Assembly (NCBI GenBank): GCA_934169775.1
Contig: CAKPOI010000040.1
Coordinates: forward strand, 1-11,879
Reading direction: 5' to 3'
DNA from: an uncultured Clostridia bacterium
Lineage (GTDB): Bacteria; Bacillota; Clostridia; TANB77; CAG-508
Length of the DNA stretch: 11,879 bases
Shown piece after piece: positions 5,895 to 11,816 of this stretch. Under the pieces are notes generated by a model. It was not told the DNA's origin. It made no database searches and saw only the letters and a program-made list of their open reading frames with translations. A program made the translations under genes and the position numbers. The first letter of the stretch is position 1, and the number at the start of each line of letters is the position of its first letter.

Positions 5895-7670
5895 TTATAT
5901 TAAATTATATCTTTTTAGTAAGTCTTCTATAACTGTGCCTTCTATCTTTTTTAGTCCTTTTTTTGCTACCATTTCTGTTGCAAAAGGTAATTTTATATCA
6001 CTTAATTTTTTGCCGTCCATCATTTTTGATGTTGAATCTAATAGCACTCGTACATCATAACATGATCCAAATACTTCTGGCACTCCTCTATCTATATCTA
6101 ATAGTGTATATACCGCTTCCATTGCTGTTCTTACTGAATATTCTGTTGTAAATACTGTATCTCTAACTGTGTCTGCAAATTGTCCTAAAAATGCAAAGTT
6201 TCTACTTCCTTCTGGTACTACTTTTGGTCTATCTCCTGTTGTTCTAGGCATAAAAAATGCTGTTATATATGGCATCATACATGGTATACATCTTGCAGAA
6301 TTAGTTGCTAATTCTTCTATTTGATCTTCTGGCACTCCTAAATGATATAGCCATTCTTCTGTTATCTCTTTTCCTGTACATTCCCTCATTGGTTTTTTGA
6401 TATAATTTCCTGGTTTATTTGTAAATAATCCATAAACCCATACTACTAATTGGTCTTTTGGTTGATTTTTGAAATGTGGTTGTCTGTTTATTGTCCAGCT
6501 CATTAACCAGTTTGAATCTTTTACAGATACTATTCCTCCTGTTACTACTCTACCACTAAATGGATCTCTTTTACAAATTTTTTCTATATATGGTGGAATT
6601 CTATCGTCTAATGTTGTTACTGTTGCAGATTCCCAGTTTGTTTTTGCTATATCCATACAGAATTTATCTGGATGTCCAAATTCTTCACTTTGTCTAGCTA
6701 TTTTTCTCCATAGTTCCCAACATGCTCCTTCACCATTTTCAATAGTTAAGTCTGGTGCTTTGTCTTGGTCTCCTAACATTGATTTTTCTGTGCAGCTTCC
6801 ATTTGTTACAAATACTAAATCATTAACTGTTAAATCAATTGTTTCTTCTTTTCCTTCATGTATACAAATTATTTGTTTTGCTGTTTTCTTTTTTCCATCA
6901 ATATCAAATAATACATTTGTTACTTTTGTGTCATATTGGAATTGAACTCCATGGTTTTCTAGATATTTTACCATTGGCATTATTAGTGATTCATATTGAT
7001 TATATTTTGTAAATTTTAATGCTGAAAAGTCTGGTAATCCTCCAATGTGATGGATAAATCTTTGAATATATAATTTCATTTCTAATGCACTATGCCAATC
7101 TTCAAATGCAAACATTGTTCTCCAGTATAACCAGAAATTTGATTCAAAAAATTCGTCTGTAAATACATCTGTTATTTTTTTGTCATATAAGTCTTCGTCT
7201 TTAGTCATGAATAGTTTTATTATTTCCATTGATGCTTTTTCAGAAAGTCCAAATTTTCCATCTGTATGTGCATCTTCTCCTCTGTTTATAGTTGCTCTCA
7301 TTAATGAATAATTTGGGTCTTTTTTGTTTAGCCAATAGTATTCGTCTAATACTGATGCTCCCTCTGTTTCTAATGATGGGATTGAATGGAATAAGTCCCA
7401 TAAGCATTCAAAATGGTTTTCCATTTCTCTTCCACCACGAATTATAAATCCTTTTTGTGGATCGTTTATTCCGTCACATGCTCCTCCTGGTAATTTTTGT
7501 TCTTCTAAGATATGGATGTTTTCTCCTTTCATTTGTCCATCTCTTACTAAAAAACATGCAGCTGCTAGTGATGCTAGTCCTGCTCCTACTAAATAAGCTG
7601 ATTTTTCGTCTACTCCTTCTGGCTTTCTTGGTCTTGCGAATGCTTCATAATTTCCATTACTATAATACAT
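5895..7670 (-). CDS. ohyA: Oleate hydratase (FAD-dependent fatty acid double-bond hydratase)
   Basis: 591 residues, the same length as the S. aureus enzyme. It adds water to cis-9 double bonds of free unsaturated fatty acids, turning oleate to 10-hydroxystearate (EC 4.2.1.53), and is thought to detoxify host or dietary fatty acids. It starts MYYSNGNYEAFARPRKPEG, the family's typical N-terminus, behind a strong AAAGGAGG site; the longer reading to 7733 would run through the promoter and is rejected. The Rossmann motif GAGLAS (29-34) binds FAD, RGGREMENH (78-86) places a glutamate at position 82, and Tyr201 lies in KLYIQRFIHHIGG. Both residues sit at the positions described as catalytic in S. 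aureus OhyA. The protein is soluble or peripheral, with no signal peptide. Monocistronic, with its own promoter, an inverted repeat upstream and a TetR-family gene just upstream on the same strand. Confidence 0.97.
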   Translation of the reverse strand: MYYSNGNYEAFARPRKPEGVDEKSAYLVGAGLASLAAACFLVRDGQMKGENIHILEEQKLPGGACDGINDPQKGFIIRGGREMENHFECLWDLFHSIPSLETEGASVLDEYYWLNKKDPNYSLMRATINRGEDAHTDGKFGLSEKASMEIIKLFMTKDEDLYDKKITDVFTDEFFESNFWLYWRTMFAFEDWHSALEMKLYIQRFIHHIGGLPDFSALKFTKYNQYESLIMPMVKYLENHGVQFQYDTKVTNVLFDIDGKKKTAKQIICIHEGKEETIDLTVNDLVFVTNGSCTEKSMLGDQDKAPDLTIENGEGACWELWRKIARQSEEFGHPDKFCMDIAKTNWESATVTTLDDRIPPYIEKICKRDPFSGRVVTGGIVSVKDSNWLMSWTINRQPHFKNQPKDQLVVWVYGLFTNKPGNYIKKPMRECTGKEITEEWLYHLGVPEDQIEELATNSARCIPCMMPYITAFFMPRTTGDRPKVVPEGSRNFAFLGQFADTVRDTVFTTEYSVRTAMEAVYTLLDIDRGVPEVFGSCYDVRVLLDSTSKMMDGKKLSDIKLPFATEMVAKKGLKKIEGTVIEDLLKRYNLI

Positions 7671-7697
7671 ATTAATTCCTCCTTTGTTATTGCAATT

Positions 7698-7726
7698 ATT
7701 ATAGAAATGTTTTTTTAGATTTGCAA
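7698..7726 (-). promoter_or_regulatory. Promoter of the oleate hydratase gene
   Basis: Minus strand TTGCAA (7726-7721), 17-base spacer, TATAAT (7703-7698). The -10 is perfect and the -35 matches 4 of 6, so it may need an activator. The leader is about 20 bases and ends in the AAAGGAGG site. The same TTGCAA-17-TATAAT layout is seen at the 5S/tRNA promoter. Confidence 0.8.
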
Positions 7727-7729
7727 TAA

Positions 7730-7776
7730 ACAAATTTTAGCAAATGTACAATTTTTATACATTTGCTAAATTTTGT
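7730..7776. promoter_or_regulatory. Long inverted repeat upstream of ohyA, candidate TetR-family operator
   Basis: Arms of 19 nt (7730-7748 and 7758-7776) match with a single mismatch around a 9-nt AT spacer; the inner 12 bases of each arm are perfect (TTAGCAAATGTA and its complement). It ends three bases upstream of the ohyA -35 hexamer. The position suits an activator or a looping or occluding repressor. A TTTATACATTTGC half-site recurs exactly at 7919-7931, at the end of tetR. Being AT-rich with no proper U-tract, it is a poor candidate for a tetR terminator, though that is not excluded. The rest of 7777-7919 shows nothing I can support. Confidence 0.6.
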
Positions 7777-7919
7777 CTAAATTTTTCTATATGAGTGTTT
7801 TCAAAGATGTAGGTTTTAAAATATTATTATAGATGCCTATATATTAATCTCCACTTCTATTATTTATATATTTTTAAATGTTATGCTAAGTAACTATTAT
7901 TAATACTCTATTTTATTAT

Positions 7920-8480
7920 TTATACATTTGCCTCACTTAGTTTTTCTAATGCCCTTCCAATATCCCCTTCTATTATATCATTTAGTTTTGAAACTATTTT
8001 TTCTGGATTTTCTTTCATTCCATTTTCTATCCACTCTTCCATAACTCCCACAAATCCATATTTATAAAAATTTGCAATAAACTTTTTATTTTCATCTTTA
8101 ATTTTTTTGTCTTTATATTCTTTTTCTATAAAATTTATTATTAACAAATTTGTTTGTTTATATACAAATTTTAAAAAATATTCTTTGCTTCCAGAGCTGT
8201 ATATGTTTTTTATTAATTCTTTATTTTTTATTACATATTCAAATATGTAAATAAATTTTTGTTGCCAGTCTTCTTCTTTTTCGTTATCTATCTCTTCTAT
8301 GACTTCATTTGTAAATATCCATTCTAATAAATCATATATATCTTTAAAATGATAGTAGAATGTTTGTCTATTTACTCCACATTCTTCTGTGATATTTGTT
8401 ATTGTTATTTTTGATAGTTCTTTTTTAGAAAGCAGCTTCTTTAATGAAGCTGCTAGTGCATTTTTTGTTATTTGTGACAT
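7920..8480 (-). CDS. TetR/AcrR-family regulator (TetR_C_8/DhaS-like)
   Basis: 186 residues. The N-terminal helix-turn-helix is at about residues 24-46 (KITITNITEECGVNRQTFYYHF), and its CGVNRQTFYYHFKDIYDLLEWIF stretch is typical of the group whose C-terminal domain is TetR_C_8, which includes the DhaS activator type. The remaining helices (about 60-180) would form the ligand and dimer domain. AGAGGT overlaps the metG stop and lies nine bases from the ATG, so it is translated from the metG transcript. The next gene downstream on the same strand is ohyA, with an inverted repeat at its promoter, which makes ohyA the obvious target and a fatty acid a possible ligand. Both are inferred from proximity. 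Confidence 0.88.
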   Translation of the reverse strand: MSQITKNALAASLKKLLSKKELSKITITNITEECGVNRQTFYYHFKDIYDLLEWIFTNEVIEEIDNEKEEDWQQKFIYIFEYVIKNKELIKNIYSSGSKEYFLKFVYKQTNLLIINFIEKEYKDKKIKDENKKFIANFYKYGFVGVMEEWIENGMKENPEKIVSKLNDIIEGDIGRALEKLSEANV

Positions 8481-8489
8481 TTTTTACCT

Positions 8490-10079
8490 CTATTTCATTC
8501 TTTCAAATAATGGTTCTATTTTGTCTAGTTTTAGTCCCTCAGGTATTGTAATATATTCCCAACTTTTATTTTGTATATTTAGATATTCTCTTATTTTTTG
8601 GCTTGCTGTAGGCATGATTGGTTCAAATAAGTTTGATAGGTTTGCTATTATTACTGAACATGTGTAAATAATGTTGTTAAATTCTTCTATGTTTTCTTTT
8701 TTTGCTACCCATGGTTTGCTTGTATCATAATATTTGTTTCCTGCTTCTACTAAGTCCATTATGTTTTGTACTGCTGCTTTAAATTCTAAGTTTTCGATAT
8801 TTTCTCCTGCTTTTTTATATGTTTCTTTTATTAGATTTTCTATTTCGCTGTCTATTTTTCCTTCTGGTATTTCTTCTAAGTCTTTAAAATTTAATGTTCT
8901 GTTTACTAAATTTCCGAATTTGTTTAAAATTTCTGTATTATGAACAGTTTTAAAATCTTCTATTGTAAAGTTTGTGTCTTTTCTTTCTGGTCCATTAGAT
9001 ATTAAATGATATCTTATAGAGTCTGAATCATACAAATCGCATGCTTCTAGTGCTGTCATTCCTATTCCTTTACTTTTTGAGAATTTTTGGTCATTAAAAT
9101 TTAAGTATTCTGCAGATACTATTGTGTCTACTAAATGATAGTTTTCTTTTTGTCCTAAAAGTAATGCATTTAATATTATACTATGAAATACTATGTTGTC
9201 TTTTCCATGGCACATATATATTTTGTTGTTTTTCCCTTCTTTCCAGAAGTCTTGCCAATCCATTCCTTTTTCTTCACATAGTTTCATTGTATCTGTTAAA
9301 TATCCTAATACTGCATCAATCCATACATACATTCTTTTATCTTCATATCCTGGTAATGGTATTTCTATTCCCCAATTTAAGTCTCTTGTTACTGCTCTGT
9401 CTTTTAATCCCTGTTTTAAGTATTTCCATGTTTCGTTTCTTGCATTTATTCTCCATGTGTTTTCTACTTCTTTTGTGTGTTCTTCTATTTCTTTTTGGAA
9501 TGCTGATAATTTTAAATATAATACTTTGTTATTTCTTTTTACAAGTTTTGATCCACATACTATACAATTTCCTTCTAGTAATTCTTCTGTTGTTGGTACA
9601 TGTAAACAGTTGTCACATTGATCTCCTTTTGTTTCTTCTCCACATTCTGGACATATTAATTTTATATCTCTGTCTTGTAAGAATTTTTCGCATTTTTCGC
9701 AATATGCTTGTTCTTCTATTTTTTCGTATATATATCCATTTTTGTATAATTTTAAAAATAGCTCTTTTACTTTTTCTTCATGATATGGATCATATGTTTT
9801 GCTGTATAGGTCATATGAGAAGTTTAATTTGTTGAACATTTCTGTGAATTCTTCATGATATTTTTGTGCTATTTCTTTTGGTTCTATTCCTTCTTTTCTT
9901 GCTCTTTCTGTTATTGGTGTTCCATGCGTGTCTGAGCCTGATACATATAATACGTTGTCTCCTTTTAGTCTATAGTATCTTGCTAATACATCTCCAGATA
10001 TTAGCCCTGCTATGTGCCCTAAGTGTAATGAACTGTTTGCATATGGCCATGCTCCTCCTATTATTATGTTTTGCTTCAT
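8490..10079 (-). CDS. metG: Methionyl-tRNA synthetase, four-knuckle zinc type, no C-terminal dimer domain
   Basis: 529 residues; class I enzyme charging tRNA-Met with methionine. The start at 10079 (MKQNIIIGGAWPYANSSLHLGH) is chosen over 10127 because AAAGGA lies just upstream and the N-terminus then matches the family. Signature motifs: HLGH (19-22, HIGH box), KFSKS (332-336, KMSKS box), and WIDAVLGY (253-260). The connective domain carries four CxxC-like pairs (Cys127/130, 143/146, 155/158, 172/175), as in the E. coli/archaeal-type enzyme rather than the simpler form of B. subtilis MetS. The anticodon-binding helical domain ends near residue 525, and the EMAP/Trbp111-like C-terminal domain of dimeric MetRS is absent. 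It follows fic by 23 bases and precedes tetR by 9. No T-box leader is seen. A second MetRS elsewhere in the genome cannot be excluded. Confidence 0.95.
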   Translation of the reverse strand: MKQNIIIGGAWPYANSSLHLGHIAGLISGDVLARYYRLKGDNVLYVSGSDTHGTPITERARKEGIEPKEIAQKYHEEFTEMFNKLNFSYDLYSKTYDPYHEEKVKELFLKLYKNGYIYEKIEEQAYCEKCEKFLQDRDIKLICPECGEETKGDQCDNCLHVPTTEELLEGNCIVCGSKLVKRNNKVLYLKLSAFQKEIEEHTKEVENTWRINARNETWKYLKQGLKDRAVTRDLNWGIEIPLPGYEDKRMYVWIDAVLGYLTDTMKLCEEKGMDWQDFWKEGKNNKIYMCHGKDNIVFHSIILNALLLGQKENYHLVDTIVSAEYLNFNDQKFSKSKGIGMTALEACDLYDSDSIRYHLISNGPERKDTNFTIEDFKTVHNTEILNKFGNLVNRTLNFKDLEEIPEGKIDSEIENLIKETYKKAGENIENLEFKAAVQNIMDLVEAGNKYYDTSKPWVAKKENIEEFNNIIYTCSVIIANLSNLFEPIMPTASQKIREYLNIQNKSWEYITIPEGLKLDKIEPLFERMK

Positions 10080-10102
10080 TTTTATCACTTTTCCTTTCCA
10101 TA

Positions 10103-10762
10103 CTATTCTTTTATTCCATCTAAACAATTAGTATATATAAAATTTTTTAATTCTTCTATTTTTTCATCGTTTTCATAATATGAAATTAGTTTCTCCCCAA
10201 ATTCTTCTTTATATTCTTCGGCTATTGAAATTATTCCTTTTCCATTTTTTATTAGTTCATGATTTGCTACTAGCATAGCTGTTCTTTTATTTCCATCATT
10301 GAAAAATTGTAATTTCATTATTTTACACATTAATGTGATTATACTGTCTGTAGTTATTTCTGATTTATTGTAGTTTCCTATTATCTTTTCTAAGCTTTCT
10401 TTTGTTGGTAGCTCTGGTTTCCATTTGGTTCCTCCCATGCTTACATCATATATTCTCATTTTTCCTGGATTTTCTACTAAGTTATTTCCTATTAATGCAT
10501 GTATGCTTGATATATAGTTATTATCTATCTTATCATTTATTGTTGCTAAACAAAATCTCCATGCATGTTTTAAATTGTTTATTATTTGTAATTGGTCTAT
10601 TCCTAAATGTGCAACATTTCCTCCTTCGTATATTGTTTGCGTTTCTGGAAATGTGACTGGTATTCCTTCAAGTAATGCACTTTTCCATATTACATCTATT
10701 ATGTTTCTTTTTGCTAAAAATATATTTTGTTCTTGTGTCATATTATATTTGTTTTTTAACAT
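10103..10762 (-). CDS. Fic-domain protein with Gln in place of the catalytic His
   Basis: 219 residues. Fic enzymes usually transfer AMP to target hydroxyls using an HxFx(D/E)GN(K/G)R loop. Here the loop reads QFFNDGNKR (152-160): Phe154, Asp156, Gly157, Asn158 and Arg160 are kept, but the histidine that acts as base is Gln152. The N-terminal helix carries SALLEG (28-33), matching the (S/T)xxxE(G/N) inhibitory motif of class II Fic proteins, whose glutamate blocks ATP gamma-phosphate binding. A flap-like strand with Met-rich VSMGGTKWKP (107-116) precedes the catalytic loop. The start has GGAG nine bases upstream. It sits between the HNH gene (24-base gap) and metG (23-base gap). It could be a catalytically weak or repurposed Fic, or belong to a natural Gln subfamily. 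Confidence 0.85.
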   Translation of the reverse strand: MLKNKYNMTQEQNIFLAKRNIIDVIWKSALLEGIPVTFPETQTIYEGGNVAHLGIDQLQIINNLKHAWRFCLATINDKIDNNYISSIHALIGNNLVENPGKMRIYDVSMGGTKWKPELPTKESLEKIIGNYNKSEITTDSIITLMCKIMKLQFFNDGNKRTAMLVANHELIKNGKGIISIAEEYKEEFGEKLISYYENDEKIEELKNFIYTNCLDGIKE

Positions 10763-10786
10763 TTTATTTCGCTCCTTTTGTATTTT

Positions 10787-11161
10787 TTAATATAATGTAT
10801 ATCCTAATTTATTATGAATTTCTTTATGACAGTTAGAACATACTAATATACATTTTAATGCTTCATTTTTGTATTCTTTCCATGACATTGTATTTCCTGA
10901 TCCTAATTTAAATTCTTTTATTTCAGGATTTGTGTGATGAAATTCTAATGCATCAACACATTTATTATACCCACATATTGAACATTTTCCTCCAAGTAAT
11001 TTTATTGCTTGGATTTTCATACTCCTTCTTAGAATAGTTTTTTGATGTTTTCTTGTTTCATTTTTGCTCCTGCTGGATTCTCCGCTGCAATCATAGCAAT
11101 ATATTCTACTATGGCTTTTGGTTTCAAATTTTTTATTACATATGTCACATATTTTTATCAT
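10787..11161 (-). CDS. Small HNH endonuclease with N-terminal zinc finger
   Basis: 124 residues. An N-terminal zinc-finger-like knuckle (Cys5/Cys8 and Cys22/Cys25) is followed by a basic linker (31-50, KNETRKHQK) and an HNH domain: Cys60/Cys63, LEFHH with His75/His76, Asn78, and the closing CSNCHKEIH with Cys108, Cys111, His112 and His116. This is the CxxC-HH-CxxCHxxxH form common in phage and mobile nucleases. The ribosome binding site is weak (GGATG). It begins only about 35 bases after the terminator of the 5S-tRNA-Asn operon, and I see no clear promoter of its own, so it may depend on readthrough. It leads the HNH-fic-metG-tetR series. The adjacent group I intron raises the possibility of a free-standing homing nuclease; a DNA repair or phage-remnant nuclease is equally possible. 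Confidence 0.85.
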   Translation of the reverse strand: MIKICDICNKKFETKSHSRIYCYDCSGESSRSKNETRKHQKTILRRSMKIQAIKLLGGKCSICGYNKCVDALEFHHTNPEIKEFKLGSGNTMSWKEYKNEALKCILVCSNCHKEIHNKLGYTLY

Positions 11162-11195
11162 AGATTTTCACATCCGTTCTTTTGGGGTTATATGC

Positions 11196-11253
11196 AAAAA
11201 AAACTTGAAAGCTAACGAATTTATCTTTCAAGATTCGTTAGCTTTCAAGTTTT
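11196..11253 (-). terminator. Strong intrinsic terminator of the 5S-tRNA-Asn operon
   Basis: Perfect 21-nt arms (11200-11220 and 11233-11253) with a 12-nt loop; on the minus strand the hairpin runs into eight consecutive U (A-run 11196-11203), part of which also pairs. It starts five bases after the tRNA CCA end. Its stem is unusually long for a Bacillota terminator. Confidence 0.92.
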
Positions 11254-11257
11254 CTTA

Positions 11258-11566
11258 TGGCTCCTCTTGTTGGACTCGAACCAACGACCTATCGGTTACT
11301 GCACTACACTAATTTTCACTAGCATTATATTTTATATAATTTGTAGTCTGGACTTTATCTTTACCATATCTGTTGACTTAGGTAGGTGGTGTAAAGTCTC
11401 TACACATAGCTTTTGCCTTGCTCGGTATTGTCTTCAGCATTACCTGTTAAGAGTTTCACCGACTTAGCCACCTTTTTCATCTATATGTTTCCATATAGAG
11501 CTGCTAACTTTTTAGTCTTGCGACTTGCTCGACAGCCGAGCGCTCTACCAACTGAGCTAAAGAGGA
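11258..11566 (-). tRNA. tRNA-Asn(GUU) gene split by a group I intron
   Basis: Exon 1 is 11566-11532 (35 nt), exon 2 is 11298-11258 (41 nt); joined they give a 76-nt tRNA with encoded CCA. The acceptor stem TCCTCTT pairs fully with AAGAGGA, the D arm is GCTC/GAGC, the T arm GTTGG-TTCGAGT-CCAAC and the variable loop AGGTC. The joined anticodon loop reads CT-GTT-AA, giving anticodon GUU for asparagine, and the acceptor end (TCCTC...GAGGAGCCA) is typical of tRNA-Asn. The break falls between positions 35 and 36, inside the anticodon, so no functional tRNA exists without splicing. The one blemish is a C27-U43 mismatch at the base of the anticodon stem. It lies 13 bases after 5S rRNA and is co-transcribed with it. 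Confidence 0.95.
11299..11531 (-). ncRNA. Group I self-splicing intron (IC3/tRNA-intron-like) in tRNA-Asn
   Basis: 233-nt intron without an ORF. P1: exon end GGCUGU pairs with the internal guide GCAGCU (11504-11499), with the required U-G pair at the 5' splice site. P10: GUUA (11508-11505), directly before the guide, pairs with exon 2 UAAC. P2 is a 7-bp hairpin with a GAAA loop (11481-11498). P3 is AGGUGG/CCACCU. P4 pairs CGGU with ACCG, and GGUGAAAC and ACCGAGCAAGGC flank it as in other tRNA introns. P5 is UCUU..CAG/CUG-AAGA. P7 is GACUUUA (11398-11392) with UAAAGUC (11357-11351), the guanosine site. P8 is UACC/GGUA with the UACCUAAGUCAACAGAUAUG segment closely matching the Azoarcus tRNA-Ile intron. 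P9 is ACUAC/GUAGU enclosing two hairpins, one with a GAAA loop. The last base is G, as for all group I introns. Sequence and fold are so complete that activity is likely. Confidence 0.95.
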
Positions 11567-11579
11567 ATATATATTAAAT

Positions 11580-11694
11580 CTGGCAACAACTTATCTTTCC
11601 AGCAGGGTAACCCGCAAGTATTTTCAGCACACTTAGGCTTGACTTCTGTGTTCGGGATGGGAACAGGTATTTCCCTAAGTATCATCATCACCAG
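11580..11694 (-). rRNA. rrf: 5S ribosomal RNA
   Basis: About 115 nt. Contains the conserved CCTGTTCCCATCCCGAACAC segment of loop B/helix III, GAAGTCAAGCC after it, and a terminal helix pairing CTGG at the 5' end with CCAG at the 3' end, with further G-U rich pairs. Ends are placed by this helix and may be off by a few bases. It is preceded by its own promoter instead of 23S rRNA, and is followed by tRNA-Asn after 13 bases. Confidence 0.95.
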
Positions 11695-11725
11695 AAAATT
11701 ATTAACTTTTTCTTAGTACTTTTGC

Positions 11726-11754
11726 ATTATACTATAATTTTTTTTATTTTGCAA
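11726..11754 (-). promoter_or_regulatory. Promoter of the 5S-tRNA-Asn operon
   Basis: Minus strand TTGCAA (11754-11749), 17-base spacer, perfect TATAAT (11731-11726), about 30 bases before the 5S 5' end. The region just upstream (11759-11783) is nearly pure A/T with A- and T-runs, as in an UP element. This shows that 5S and tRNA-Asn form a unit separate from 16S/23S. Confidence 0.85.
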
Positions 11755-11790
11755 GTCTTTTTATGAAATTTTTTAATTTTTTTAGACTTG

Positions 11791-11816
11791 TTGAATATGC
11801 TGTATAGCACACTCAA
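11791..11816 (-). other. Hairpin upstream of the 5S promoter, role unknown
   Basis: Eleven-base arms (11791-11801, 11806-11816) with a 4-nt loop. They pair fully as minus-strand RNA with two G-U pairs, but mismatch twice as plus-strand RNA. No U-tract follows, so it is not a standard terminator. It may end or process a transcript arriving from beyond the window. A weak 7-bp inverted repeat (11752-11758/11784-11790) lies next to it. I see nothing supportable in 11817-11879. Confidence 0.35.

Noticed and set aside
5671..7733. Longer N-termini for the RHH protein (to 5746) and oleate hydratase (to 7733)
   Set aside because: Both extensions run across the genes' own promoters and lack family similarity; strong ribosome binding sites precede the internal ATGs.
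9122..9835. Long plus-strand frame opposite metG
   Set aside because: It is the Leu/Phe-rich antisense shadow of an AT-rich coding gene, without a ribosome binding site or recognisable domain.
11258..11312. The 3' half of the tRNA as a tRNA fragment or integration-site (att) remnant
   Set aside because: The matching 5' half lies at 11532-11566 and the bases between form a full group I intron, so the gene is split, not broken.
11118..11467. Open frames on the plus strand over the tRNA/intron, as a possible intron-encoded protein
   Set aside because: They run antisense to the structured RNA, have no domain-like content, and the sequence is explained by the intron fold and tRNA exons.
11752..11790. 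CAAGTCT/AGACTTG inverted repeat near the 5S promoter as a terminator
   Set aside because: Only seven base pairs around a 25-base loop; the inner sequence does not pair and it overlaps the promoter -35.
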